DNA from: Rhodoblastus sp963713695
GTDB lineage: Bacteria; Pseudomonadota; Alphaproteobacteria; Rhizobiales; Beijerinckiaceae
DNA length: 64,000 nucleotides
Assembly (NCBI GenBank): GCA_963713695.1
Contig: CAVQMU010000003.1
Location: forward strand, 1-64,000
Direction of reading: 5' to 3'
Shown here one piece after another: positions 1-9,427 of this stretch (the first letter of the stretch is position 1; each line of letters opens with the position of its first letter). A model generated the notes under the pieces. That model did no database searches. It saw only the letters and a program-made list of their open reading frames with translations, and was not told where the DNA came from. The position numbers and the translations under genes were made by a program.

Positions 1-1195
1 TCACCAGCTCGCTCCTCATTCTCGTAGGCTTTCCGCCGCTCGAGGCTCTCGTCTTCGTGTTGATTTCAACACCGCCCCGGTGGCCTTCGGCGCGCTCGGC
101 GTTCCCGTCACGGTGCTTGGCGCGGTGACGGTCTCCCGGCTACTGCGCTCGGCGCCATGGTCGGGCGGCAATTGCCGGTCATGGCGCTGTTGCTTCCCTT
201 CTATGTGATGTTCGTCTACGGCGGCATGCGGTCGGTCAAGGCGCTGTGGCCGGTGCTGGCGGTCGCGGGCGGCAGCTTCGGCATTTCGCAGTTCGTCGCC
301 TCGAACTTCTCGACTATGCGCTGACCGACGTGCTCGGCCTCTCTTGGCTCGCTGGTCTGCACGCTGCTCTTCCTCCAGGTCTGGCGTCCGGCGCCGGACG
401 CCGAGTTCAAGGTCCAGCACGGAGCTGGAGAAGGTGGAAACCGCGCCTTCGCGGGCTCTCCCTGGCAGGGCTGGATTCCCTGGCTGATCGTCTCGGCCGT
501 CGTCATCATCTGGACGCATCTGGGCTGGGCCAATATCGGCTCAATCCAAGATTCCGTGGCCGGGCCTGCATAACGCCATCGCCATCACGCTCTATGGCGG
601 CAAGGCCTACGGCGCGGTCTGGACCTTCCAGCCGCTGGGCACGGGCACGGCGATCCTGCTTGCCTCGATCATCACTTCGGCAATCGTGAAACTGTCGCCG
701 GCGGATTTCTTTTCCTGCATCGGCGTCACGCTGAAGCAGACCTGGATCGCCGTCATCACGGTGATGCTGATCATCGGCCTCGCCTATCTGATGAACTATT
801 CCGGCATCGCCTATACGCTCGGCCATGCCGCGGCCTCGACCGGCAAATTGTTCGTGCTGCTCTCGCCCTTCCTCGGCTGGGTCGCGGTCATGCTGTCGGG
901 CAGCGACACCTCGGGCAACGCGCTGTTCGGCAATTTGCAGGTCGTCGCCGCGCGCCAGCTCGACCTCAATCCGGTGCTGTTCGCCGCGACCAATTCATCG
1001 GGCGGCGTGATGGGCAAGATGGTGTCGCCGCAGAACATTGCGACCGGCGTCGCCGTCACCAATCTCAAGGGCCAGGAGGGCGTCGTCTTTGCCCGCACTT
1101 TTTCGCACAGCATCATTCTGACCCTGATGCTCAGCGTCCTCGTGGTGATCCAGCAATTCGTCTTTCCCTGGATCATCCCCGTCGTCGGGCCTTGA
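1..1195 (+). pseudogene. lldP: L-lactate permease (LctP/LldP family), 5'-truncated and frameshifted
   Basis: This would import lactate with protons across the inner membrane. The clean 3' part, from about 552 to the stop at 1193-1195, reads as a typical LctP C-terminus with several membrane helices and the stretch SGSDTSGNALFGNLQ. Upstream, LctP-like segments such as GAMVGRQLPVMALLLPFYVM and VKALWPVLAVAGGSFGISQF are recognisable, but they lie in different frames, so several one-base indels fall within the first 560 bases. The start lies outside the window. The next gene is an FAD/Fe-S D-lactate dehydrogenase, the usual partner of this permease. The indels may be real decay or poor consensus near a contig end; the intact 3' half slightly favours the latter. 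Confidence 0.85.
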
Positions 1196-1247
1196 GTGTT
1201 TTCGCCTCGCAAGCTTGCAAGGCGACTTAGCGGGCAGGGAAGCCGCC

Positions 1248-4053
1248 ATGACCAAAGTGGATTACGCCGCGCTGGCGCTTGCACTCGAATCCGTCGTTCC
1301 CAATGCTGCGATCGTCACCGATCCGCTGCGCGCTTTCGCCTATGGGACCGACGCGAGTTTCTACCGCCTCAATCCGCAAATCGTCGTCATCGTCGAGAGC
1401 GAGGCGGAAGTTATCGGCGTCTTGCGCCTTTGCCGCCTCTACGCGCGCGCCCGTCACCTTCCGCGCCGCGGGCACCTCGCTCTCGGGGCAGGCGGTGACG
1501 GAGTCTGTCCTCGTCGCCGTTGGCGAGGGATTCCGAACTTTCACCTATGATCCGGCGCTTGAAGTCGCGGGGCTCGGGCCTTCGCTGGTCGGCGGCGACG
1601 CCAACCGTCTCCTGTCGCCCTTCGGACGCAAGATCGGTCCCGATCCCGCTTCCATCGCCACGGCGAAAATCGGCGGCATCGCCGCCAACAACGCCTCGGG
1701 CATGTGCTGCGGCACGGGGCAGAATTCCTATCACACGATGGCGTCCATGCGCGTCGCGCTCGCCGACGGCGCGGTTCTCGACACCAGCGATTCCGTGAGC
1801 GTCGCAGCGTTCCGCGCAAGCCATGCGCCGCTGCTCGAGGGGGTGTCGGCCATTGCCCGCGCCGCTCGCGACGACGAGGCGCTGGCCGCGCGCATCCGCC
1901 AAAAATTCAGGCTGAAGAACACCACCGGCTACGCCATCAATGCGCTCGTCGATTTTGAAGATCCCGTGGACATCCTTGTTCACTTGATGATCGGTTCGGA
2001 AGGCACGCTCGGCTTCATTTCGCGCATCGACTACAAATGCGTCCCCGATTATCGCGACAAGGCCTCGGCCTTCGTGGTCTTCGCCGACCTTCCCGCAGCC
2101 TGCCGCGCCGTGTCGGCGCTGAAGCGCACGCCGGTCGAGGCGGTGGAGCTGCTCGACCGCGCCTCGCTCGAAAGCGTCAAGACCAAGAAGGGCATGCCGA
2201 TCGACGTCGATACGCTCGGCGCCGGAGCCGCGGCCCTGCTGATCGAGGCGCGAGGCCCGGATCGCGCGACGCTCGACCAGCGCATCGCGCTGGCCTGCGC
2301 GGCCATCGACGCCTCCACGGCGCTGAACGGCGTGACGTTTTCGCATGACGCGATCGAATGCGCGCGCTTCTGGGACATTCGCAAGGGCACATTCCCGGCG
2401 GTCGGCGGCAAGCGCCCGGCCGGCACGACTGTCATCATCGAGGACGTCGCCTTTCCCGTGGAAAGGCTTGCCGAGGCGACCTCAGACCTGCGCGCGCTGC
2501 TCGACGCGCATGGCTACGATCGCGCGATCATTTTCGGCCATGCGCTCGAAGGCAATCTGCATTTCGTCTTTGCGCAGGGGTTCGAGGACCGGCGGGAAAT
2601 CGCGCGCTACGCCGGATTCATGGAGGCTTTGGCCGATCTCGTGGTCGGCAAGTACGACGGCTCGCTCAAGGCGGAACACGGCACGGGCCGCAACATGGCC
2701 CCCTTTGTCGAGCGCGAATGGGGGGCGGCGGCGACCGCTCTCATGCGGCGCATAAAGGCGCTGATCGACCCTGAAAACCTGCTCAATCCCGGCGTTCTGC
2801 TGAACGACGATCCGCAGGCGCATCTGAAAAACCTGAAACCGCTGCCAAAGGTCTCGGATCTCGTCGACAGCTGCATCGAATGCGGCTTCTGCGAGCCGCA
2901 ATGTCCCTCGCATGGCCTGACCCTGTCGCCGCGCCAGCGCATCGCCTCGGCCCGCGAACTGGCGCGGCTCGAATGCGTCGACGTTTCCGCCCCGCGCACG
3001 ATCGCGATGAAACAGGCCTATGCCTACGCGGGCGACATGACCTGCGCCGGCTGCTCGCTCTGCTCGACCGTCTGTCCGCTCGAAATCGACACCGGCGCTT
3101 TTATCCGCAGCTTGCGCGCAGGGAAGGCCGGGCCTCTCGCCAGGAAGATCGGGGCGGGCGTCGGCGATCATTTTGGCCTGACGCTGCAGGCGACGCGCCT
3201 CGCCCTGAACGGCGCCGATCTCGCGCACAAAATCGTCGGCGCTAAGGTCATGCAGGCTGGCGCGCGGATCGCCACAGAAAAATTCGGCGCGCCGAAATGG
3301 ACGCCGCAATTTCCGCGCGGCATGGCCAGGCGAAAGCCGCTTTCCGGAGCGGAGCGCGGCGCCCTGCCGGTGCTGTTCTTTGAAAGCTGCGCCAGCCGCG
3401 CCATGGGGCCGCCGCGCGGCGACGACAGCGACGACCTGCGCGAAGTCGCCGCGCGCGTCTTTTTTCGCGCGGGATACGGTCTCATCACGCCCGAAGGGCT
3501 GGACGAGCTCTGCTGCGGCCAGCCCTTCGCCTCCAAGGGCCTCGCAGAAACCGCCGAAGCCAAGGCGATGGAGCTGGCGGCAAGCCTGTCGCGCCAGGGT
3601 GGAAAAATACCCGTGGTTTTCGACACGTCGCCCTGCGCGTCGCGGGCAAAGGCCTTTTCGGGCGCGGCATTCGCGCCGCTCGATCTCGTCGAGTTTTTAG
3701 CGCGCGATATCGTGCCGAAGCTGAAACTCTCTCCCGTGGAAGGTCCCGTCGCGCTGCATGCGACCTGCTCGGTCCGCAAGATGGGCCTCACGGACACGCT
3801 GCTCGGCGTGGCGAAACTCTGCGCGAAAGAGGTTGTGGCGCCACCCGACGTAAAATGCTGCGGCTTCGCCGGCGACAAGGGTTTTTCAACGCCCGAACTC
3901 AACGACCACGCCCTGCGCCATCTCGCGGAGGCGCTCCCCGAGGCCTGCCGCGAAGGCTATTCGACCAGCCGGACCTGCGAGATCGGCCTCGCCTCCCATT
4001 CCGGCCGGCGCTACCGCTCGATCCTGCACCTGATCGACGAGGCGTCGCAGTAG
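1248..4053 (+). CDS. FAD-binding and Fe-S-binding D-lactate dehydrogenase (Dld-II/YdiJ-like), one frameshift
   Basis: About 935 residues. It probably oxidises D-lactate to pyruvate at the inner membrane and passes electrons to the respiratory chain. The N-terminal half is a GlcD-type FAD domain (GTSLSGQAVTE, GGIAANNASGM, then the FAD-linked oxidase C-domain ending LKAEHGTGRNMAPFVE). The C-terminal half has two 4Fe-4S motifs, CIECGFCEPQCPS and CAGCSLCSTVCPL, then CCG cysteine domains (CCGQPF, CCGFAGDKGF). The N-terminus starting MTKVDYAALALALE at 1248 lies in one frame. The rest joins in another frame after a one-base loss near 1445, at LYAR|APVTFRAAG. Lactate permease directly upstream supports a lactate operon. 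An exact 2-hydroxyacid substrate cannot be fixed by reading alone. Confidence 0.85.
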
Positions 4054-4271
4054 CCAATCAATGCTGACGCCGCATTCTGATCCGTATCGGTTCAGGGGCA
4101 CATGATGCCGGCACAGGCCGCAAGGAACGACTGGATCCTGTTCCGGGCCGGTCGCGCGCCGCCACAGCATGCCCGGCCTAGAGATTTGGGCGAGCGAGAA
4201 TGGCGAAACGTTTCCGCCCCCACCTTCCGGGCTACGGGGGTATCCCCAATCTCAGCTTGTAAAACGCGCGG

Positions 4272-4748
4272 TCAGCAAGGTTCTTCAGCATCGCCATTGG
4301 CTTCCAGCTTCTTCCGCAGCGCCGTCATGACGCGACCCACTGTTTCGGTGTCCGTGACCGACAGCCCTTCTGAAAGATCGTTGATCCAGGGCGCCTGCAA
4401 CCTCATCGCCGCGTCGAATGTCTGCCTGCCCTTTTCCGTCGGAACGATGAGCTGCGCCCGCCGATGATGGGGGTTGGTCTCAAACGTGACGAAGCCCTGC
4501 TTATGCAGATCGTTGACGATCCGCTGCACGTTCTGACGATTGGCTCCGAGGTCACGCGCGAGCCATGCGACTGGCTGCGGACGTTCGGCGGCGACAATTG
4601 TGCCGAGAATTTGCCAACGGGCGCTTGTCAGCCCAAGCCGCGACACCAGGCGATCGCCCGCCATCAAGATCAGACTGTTCACCCTGAACAGGTCGAGCAT
4701 GAGGCCGGTCAGGGCTTCGCCGGCCGGCGTTCGCTTTATCGTGTTCAT
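4272..4748 (-). CDS. MarR-family transcriptional regulator
   Basis: A 158-residue winged-helix protein of normal MarR length. The core runs LTSARWQILGTI, then a recognition-helix region (VAWLARDLGANRQNVQRIVNDLH), then a wing (HHRRAQLIVPTEKG). It diverges from a monooxygenase-fold gene, and the roughly 100-base gap holds a perfect 20-bp inverted repeat. It therefore most likely represses itself and its neighbour until a small aromatic or oxidising ligand releases it. The ligand is not evident. The start MNTIKRTP is chosen because it lies just before the palindrome, leaving the operator untranslated. Confidence 0.92.
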   Translation of the reverse strand: MNTIKRTPAGEALTGLMLDLFRVNSLILMAGDRLVSRLGLTSARWQILGTIVAAERPQPVAWLARDLGANRQNVQRIVNDLHKQGFVTFETNPHHRRAQLIVPTEKGRQTFDAAMRLQAPWINDLSEGLSVTDTETVGRVMTALRKKLEANGDAEEPC

Positions 4749-4753
4749 ATGTC

Positions 4754-4797
4754 CACAGTGATCATATTGACATTATGATGTCAATATGATCACTGTG
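4754..4797. promoter_or_regulatory. perfect 20-bp inverted repeat, probable MarR operator
   Basis: The left arm CACAGTGATCATATTGACAT (4754-4773) and the right arm (4778-4797) are exact reverse complements around the 4-base spacer TATG. The site sits in the short divergent gap between the marR-type gene and the monooxygenase-fold gene. A second small palindrome, ATGATG-C-CATCAT (4800-4812), follows on the side of the plus-strand gene. MarR proteins bind such dyads as dimers, so this is probably the shared operator. Confidence 0.8.
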
Positions 4798-4845
4798 TTA
4801 TGATGCCATCATGACATCATACAGGCATAATGAAAGGAAGATGCC

Positions 4846-5214
4846 ATGTCCATGCTGCGTCCGTTGGACCCCGCCTTTCCGATCGAACGTCAACTCTCGG
4901 TCGAGAGCTCGCCCGTCGTGCTGGTGAATGTCTTTACTCTCGACAAGGCGGATGAGCAGAACTTTCTCGAAATTTGGGCGGATGACGCCGCATTCATGAA
5001 GCGGCAGGCGGGTTTCATCTCGACCCAGCTTCACCGCGCGATCGGCGAAAGTCCGACCTACCTGAACTACGCTGTCTGGCAATCGACCGCCGATTTCCGC
5101 GCCGCGTTCACCCATCCGGATTTCCTGGCGAAAATTTCGGCATATCCATCTTCGGCCGTCGCCATGCCGCACCTGTTCTCGAAAGTGGCGGTGTCCGGCA
5201 TTTGCGTCGCCTGA
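4846..5214 (+). CDS. antibiotic biosynthesis monooxygenase (ABM)-fold protein
   Basis: A 122-residue single-domain protein with the ABM ferredoxin-like pattern: VVLVNVFTLDKADEQNFLEIW, then MKRQAGFISTQLHRAI, then YLNYAVWQSTADFRAAF and PDFLAKI. Members act as cofactor-free oxygenases on quinol-like substrates or as heme or aldehyde-handling enzymes; the substrate here is unknown. AAGGAAG lies five bases before ATG at 4846. It is divergent from a MarR regulator and is very likely its target. The next gene is convergent. Confidence 0.85.
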   Translation: MSMLRPLDPAFPIERQLSVESSPVVLVNVFTLDKADEQNFLEIWADDAAFMKRQAGFISTQLHRAIGESPTYLNYAVWQSTADFRAAFTHPDFLAKISAYPSSAVAMPHLFSKVAVSGICVA

Positions 5215-5248
5215 CCGAAGAAATCAGGAAAGATGCGACGAGATAATG

Positions 5249-5270
5249 TTCGGAGCGACTTCGCTCCGAA
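5249..5270. terminator. perfect hairpin between convergent genes
   Basis: TTCGGAGCGA and TCGCTCCGAA are exact 10-base complements separated by two bases. The hairpin lies between the ABM-fold gene (plus) and the kinase gene (minus). No U-tract follows on either strand, so it is a candidate bidirectional stop or mRNA-end structure rather than a classic intrinsic terminator. Confidence 0.4.
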
Positions 5271-5275
5271 AGGCC

Positions 5276-6859
5276 CTAAGTCGCGTCGGGCGCCGCCTTG
5301 CGTAAAATGCGAAAAGCCGCCGGAATGAAATCGGGACGCGCCGAATTGAGGCGGATCCAGTCGATGCGGCCGGGGTCCCGGGACAATTGAGCCTCGAGCA
5401 CATTGATCGTCGCGTCGGACACTCCCTTCGGGCGCTCCGCCACGCGCTGCCGCAGAATGTCCTCGTCGGCTTCGAGCCAGATGCCGACAAAGGGCACGCC
5501 GAGGTCACGCGCCAGCTTTTCGACGGCGGCGCGCTCTTCCTCGGTCGAATAGACGGCGTCGATGATGACGGCCGCTCCTTGCGACAGCGCGTCCATGGCG
5601 CGCGAGAGCAGGCGCAGGTAGACGGCGGTCGTGATGCTCATCTCGTAGGCTTCGGGCGGCAAGGGATCGTTCGGCCTGAGCTTGTGCATCGCCTTGCGCG
5701 TGCGGTCGGAGTTCAGGGTCCGCGCGCCCGGCGGCGGCCCGATGTCGCAGGCCAGCGCCGCGGTCAACGTCGATTTGCCCGAGCCGGAGAAGCCGCCGAT
5801 CGCCACCAGCATTCTTTCGCGAGGCTCAAGCAGCGCCAGGGCCAGGTCGAAATAGCCGCGAGCCTCCATTTTATGCGCGATGTCTCGTTCTTGATCGCCG
5901 GAATGGGCCTGCGAGGCCGCGATATGGGAGCGGATTGCGGCGCGCAGGGCCATGAAGAAGGGCAGCGTCGCATAGCCGTCGCGCACTTTGGCGGGGAGGT
6001 CGGGCAGGGTGCGAAAGAAGGCCGAGGAATAGCGGTTGTAGAGGAGATTGGCGAGGTCGTGCCGGCCGCACAGCCAGAGGTCCATCAAGGTGAAGGCGAC
6101 GTCATAGAGCACGTCGATCTCCGCCAGCCTGACGTCGAATTCGATACAGTCGAACAGGGTTGGCTGACCCTTGAACAGGCAGATGTTGCGCAGGTAGAGA
6201 TCGCCATGGCACAGGCGCACGAAGCCTTTCTCCGCGCGCGCGTCAAGGACCGGCGCAAGCCGCGCCAGCTCTTCGCGGAACAAGGCGTTGAGGCGCACGA
6301 CTTCGTTGGGCGCGAAGATCGGGTTGTGCTCGAAGGATTTGGCGTTAAGGTCGAGGAGGTGCGTCATGGCTGCGGCGCCTTCGGCCTCGGTGATGCGCTT
6401 AGCGTTGGCGTGAAATCGCGACACGGTTTCGGCAAGGGCCTCGACGCGGCGGGGCGTCAGACGCCCCTCGCGCGCCATGACGTCAAACAGGTTCGCCTCG
6501 TCGAACCGCCGCATGACCACGATGCAATCGACCAGCTCGCCCTTGCCGTCGAAGGCGAGGAAATCGCCGTCGCGGGTAATCTGCCGCACCCCGATGTACA
6601 GGCCCGGCGCCGCGCGCGAATTGAGCGCAAGTTCGGCTCGGCAGGCTTTTTCACGCAAGGCGGCCGTCGAAAAATCGAGATAGGGAAAGGCCACTGCGCG
6701 CTTGAGCTTGAACACAAGGTCGCCGGCGAGAAAGATCAGGGACACGTGGGTCTGTTTCGAGGAGACCGGCGCATTAGCCTCGCGCTCCAAAGCGGCCTTG
6801 ATGAAGGCGATGATCGCCGTCTGGTCGCTCTCATCGGGGCGGAGCGATGCGGAGGTCAT
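5276..6859 (-). CDS. bifunctional aminoglycoside phosphotransferase-like / P-loop kinase protein
   Basis: A 527-residue fusion of two ATP-using modules. Residues 1-330 form an APH-like kinase fold with the Brenner motif LCHGDLYLRN (about 215) and the metal-binding stretch LFDCIEFD. Residues 345-527 form an AAA-type small-molecule or zeta-toxin-like kinase with the Walker A GGFSGSGKST (about 355), LNSDRTRK, and VIIDAVYSTEEER. This domain pair is widespread in proteobacteria with no settled substrate, and resistance should not be assumed. The start MTSASLRP at 6859 makes an ATGA overlap with the stop of the upstream SGNH gene, so they are translationally coupled. Confidence 0.85.
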   Translation of the reverse strand: MTSASLRPDESDQTAIIAFIKAALEREANAPVSSKQTHVSLIFLAGDLVFKLKRAVAFPYLDFSTAALREKACRAELALNSRAAPGLYIGVRQITRDGDFLAFDGKGELVDCIVVMRRFDEANLFDVMAREGRLTPRRVEALAETVSRFHANAKRITEAEGAAAMTHLLDLNAKSFEHNPIFAPNEVVRLNALFREELARLAPVLDARAEKGFVRLCHGDLYLRNICLFKGQPTLFDCIEFDVRLAEIDVLYDVAFTLMDLWLCGRHDLANLLYNRYSSAFFRTLPDLPAKVRDGYATLPFFMALRAAIRSHIAASQAHSGDQERDIAHKMEARGYFDLALALLEPRERMLVAIGGFSGSGKSTLTAALACDIGPPPGARTLNSDRTRKAMHKLRPNDPLPPEAYEMSITTAVYLRLLSRAMDALSQGAAVIIDAVYSTEEERAAVEKLARDLGVPFVGIWLEADEDILRQRVAERPKGVSDATINVLEAQLSRDPGRIDWIRLNSARPDFIPAAFRILRKAAPDAT

Positions 6860-7653
6860 GGCGTCGCCTGCATCGGGCGGGCGCGTCGCAGCACCAGGTT
6901 GGCCGCGACTGCCTGCGCCACCTGCTCGGCCATGCATTCGTAGCCGCTATCGGGGGAAAAGGGCTCGTCCCCCTGTTCGACGCGGCTGCGCGTGTGGGCG
7001 ACGAATTTCATGGCGTCGAACCGACGCAGGTAAAGAACGTTTTCGGCGCGGGCGACGCGGCTCGTCGCCTCGCGCACGGCCTCGACCTCCTTGTCGTCAT
7101 GCAGCCAGGGATTGGCCTCGAAGCCGACAAGCAGGACGTCGACGCCGGCATCCTTGGCCCAGCGCACCCCCTCCGACAGCGCCTCTTCATATTCGGCGGG
7201 CGATACCCGGGCGAGGGCGTCATCGGCGCCGACCTGCCAGACCAGCAGGTCGGGTCGCGACAAGGCGACCTCGGTGCGGATGCGCTCGATCGAGGTCGAG
7301 ACGATCTCGCCCGAAATCGGCCGGTTGACGATGACCACGTCAATTCCGGTCAACGCCCGCTCGAGAAGGTTTTCGAGCGCGGCGGGATAGGATTTGCGCG
7401 GTCCCCGGCCAATTCCGACCGGCGAGCCTATGGTGAGTATGTCGAGCTTTTTCGTTTCCTTCAGCGCCGCCGTGACATGCGGCAGCGGCGCGGGCGCGGC
7501 GAGCTGGTCGGCCGGCACGTCGCATTGCGACGGCGCGCGCGCCGCTTCCTCCGCCCGGCTTTGCGCGGGCGCGGTTGCCAGTCCGGCGAGCAGCGCCAGA
7601 ATCAGGCCGAAGCGGGACGACGCGCGCGCGCTTCCGCCAGTCTTGTCCGCCAT
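6856..7653 (-). CDS. exported SGNH/GDSL-type hydrolase-like protein
   Basis: A 265-residue protein with an N-terminal signal-like helix (FGLILALLAGLATAPAQS). The SGNH pattern is present but degenerate: ILTIGSPVGIGRG stands where GDS is expected, then VIVNRPISGE, then LLVWQVGADDA for block III. The C-terminal DxxH block is not evident (SPDSGYECMAE has no His), so it may be catalytically altered. It overlaps the upstream OpgC gene by about 50 bases and the downstream kinase by four, so all three should be one operon. Acting on an acyl ester in the periplasm is inferred from the family and the OpgC neighbour. Confidence 0.7.
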   Translation of the reverse strand: MADKTGGSARASSRFGLILALLAGLATAPAQSRAEEAARAPSQCDVPADQLAAPAPLPHVTAALKETKKLDILTIGSPVGIGRGPRKSYPAALENLLERALTGIDVVIVNRPISGEIVSTSIERIRTEVALSRPDLLVWQVGADDALARVSPAEYEEALSEGVRWAKDAGVDVLLVGFEANPWLHDDKEVEAVREATSRVARAENVLYLRRFDAMKFVAHTRSRVEQGDEPFSPDSGYECMAEQVAQAVAANLVLRRARPMQATP

Positions 7654-8705
7654 TCCGACACCCATGCGACAGCGCCCAATCCTGTCATGCCCAAAAGTAA
7701 CACGAGGTAGTCCATTTCCAAACGCCCGTTAAAGGCGTAGCGCACGATCTGGCCGCAAAGGGCCAGCACCGAGCCCGCGCAGAAAACGTAAAGGGAGTTT
7801 CGTCCGAGCAACGCGAAATAATTGCCGACTGGCGGCGCCCAGCGGGCGATATAAGCGAAAGCGCCCCTGAAGAAACAGGCCAGGGCCAAAGCATGGATGA
7901 CGCGCGCCGGCGAGAGGAAGGTCTTGTCGAAGACGAAAAACAGCTTCGGACTGGGAAAATTGGCGGGGTCGGGCGTGTAATCCATCAAAGCGATGGTCGC
8001 GCCGATCGCCACCTGCAGGCCCGACAGCCAGAACAGGATGTTTTTCGTGCGCGGCGAGAAGCTCGAATAGCCCCTGGGGCCGCCGAGCACGAATCCCAGC
8101 ACGAAGATCAATTGCCAGGCGAAGGGACTGAAAAACCACTCGCCCTCGACCGGCCAGGTCGGCAGGTTGAGACCGGTCACGAGCGTGTAGAGATAAATGG
8201 CGAGCGAGATAGGCAGCAGCAGCCTTGGCGCGATCCGGTCGATGGCGGCGATGCTCGGTCCCGCGGCCATCAGCACCACGTAAAGCGGGAGAATGTTGAA
8301 GTAGCCGAGCTGGTAGCGCAGCAGCACCAGGCCGATGTGGGCGTCAACAGGGTCTTCGAAGGCGGCCGCGGCATTGTGCCATTGCAGGATGTAGGGCTGG
8401 TCGAGCAGCCTGGACGAGGCCGCGATGATCGCCAGCGCGAAAAGAGTGATGACGAGTTGCGCGAAATAGATGGTCAGGGCGCGGCCGGCGAGCCGGTAGA
8501 GCAGGGCGCTTAACGGCACGTCGGAGAGGGAATTGACCACGAAGCGCAGCGAGAATCCGGCGAGGAAGACGAAAAGCTCGGCCGAATCCGACAGCGAATA
8601 TTCACGGAATGTGTAGTTTTCGAAGACGATGCCGGGGACGTGATTGATGAAAATCGTCGCGAGGGCGAAGCCGCGCCAGAAATCGATGGAATTCGGCGCC
8701 CTCAT
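7602..8705 (-). CDS. OpgC-domain membrane acyltransferase
   Basis: A 367-residue polytopic membrane protein with about ten hydrophobic segments. It opens with NSIDFWRGFALATIFINHVP, the conserved start of OpgC proteins, which carry succinyl groups onto osmoregulated periplasmic glucans. Later segments include FYVFCAGSVLA-like helices near the C-terminus. The start MRAPNSID at 8705 is preferred over a longer reading because homology begins there. It is the first gene of an overlapping operon with the SGNH protein and the kinase. Whether the acceptor is periplasmic glucan or another polymer cannot be read from the sequence. Confidence 0.82.
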   Translation of the reverse strand: MRAPNSIDFWRGFALATIFINHVPGIVFENYTFREYSLSDSAELFVFLAGFSLRFVVNSLSDVPLSALLYRLAGRALTIYFAQLVITLFALAIIAASSRLLDQPYILQWHNAAAAFEDPVDAHIGLVLLRYQLGYFNILPLYVVLMAAGPSIAAIDRIAPRLLLPISLAIYLYTLVTGLNLPTWPVEGEWFFSPFAWQLIFVLGFVLGGPRGYSSFSPRTKNILFWLSGLQVAIGATIALMDYTPDPANFPSPKLFFVFDKTFLSPARVIHALALACFFRGAFAYIARWAPPVGNYFALLGRNSLYVFCAGSVLALCGQIVRYAFNGRLEMDYLVLLLGMTGLGAVAWVSEWRTRLAEARARRPASA

Positions 8706-8749
8706 TCGCGAAGGCTCCCGCCCGAGGCGGGCCTTGGGATAGCGACGCC

Positions 8750-8855
8750 CGTCATCGCGAGCCAAAGGGCGCTTGCGTGCGCCCGCTTTCCCGATGCAGG
8801 GCTAAAGCGCCGAGCTCTGGCAAAGGGGGATTGCTTCGCGCCGCTCGCAATGACG
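8750..8855. repeat. REP-like inverted repeat
   Basis: CGTCATCGCGAGC (8750-8762) is matched by GCTCGCAATGACG (8843-8855), its reverse complement except for one base. The inner bases GGGGATTGCTTCGCG resemble a dispersed repeat common in Hyphomicrobiales genomes. It lies between OpgC and erpA, outside coding sequence. Confidence 0.6.
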
Positions 8856-8884
8856 AGTTTCCTCAGCGAATAAAAAACGAAGGA

Positions 8885-9226
8885 TCAGACGGAGAAACTC
8901 GTGCCGCAGCCGCAGGACGCCGTTGCGTTGGGATTTTCGATCTTGAAGGCCGAGCCCATGAGGTCGTCGACATAGTCGATCTTCGCGCCCTTCAGCAGGT
9001 CGAGCGACGTGGGATCGACCGCCACCCGCGCGTTGGCGTCGCCGAGCAGCAGGTCGCCGTCCTCGGCGGCGGGAACGATGTCGAAGGCATATTGGAAGCC
9101 TGAGCAGCCGCCGCCATTGACGGATATGCGCAGGAACGAGCCAGGCGCCTCGCCGCGCAGAACCTCCGCAACCCGGCGCAGGGCGCTCGGAGTGGCTTCA
9201 ACGGCCTTTTCTGCGATTTCATTCAT
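8885..9226 (-). CDS. erpA: iron-sulfur cluster insertion protein ErpA/IscA (A-type carrier)
   Basis: A 113-residue HesB-like protein that delivers Fe-S clusters to apoproteins in the cytoplasm. The three conserved cysteines are visible: GGGCSGFQY in the middle and CGCGTSF at the C-terminus. The start MNEIAEKAVE at 9226 gives the usual family length; an upstream in-frame extension is Arg-rich and unlike the family. It diverges from dgt across a 200-base gap, an arrangement common in Hyphomicrobiales. Confidence 0.92.
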   Translation of the reverse strand: MNEIAEKAVEATPSALRRVAEVLRGEAPGSFLRISVNGGGCSGFQYAFDIVPAAEDGDLLLGDANARVAVDPTSLDLLKGAKIDYVDDLMGSAFKIENPNATASCGCGTSFSV

Positions 9227-9427
9227 GGGGCGCATCCGATTCATGATCTGCCTAGAAAATAGTCCTGCAAAAGCAGAGGTCAATGCGGCGGGCGCGGAAT
9301 TCCGGCGCCAGAGGCGGGATTCGGCTTTGCTCCGGCGCAAATACCGGACGTAAATCGGTTACAGTCAGCACAAATCGAATCTTTTACAGGCGAGCGAAGC
9401 GATTCGGCGCCCCGCGAAAAGGCTGTC

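Noticed and set aside
5276..6859. Antibiotic-resistance gene call for the APH-like protein
   Set aside because: The fusion with a P-loop kinase belongs to a housekeeping-type family; the APH fold alone does not show resistance.
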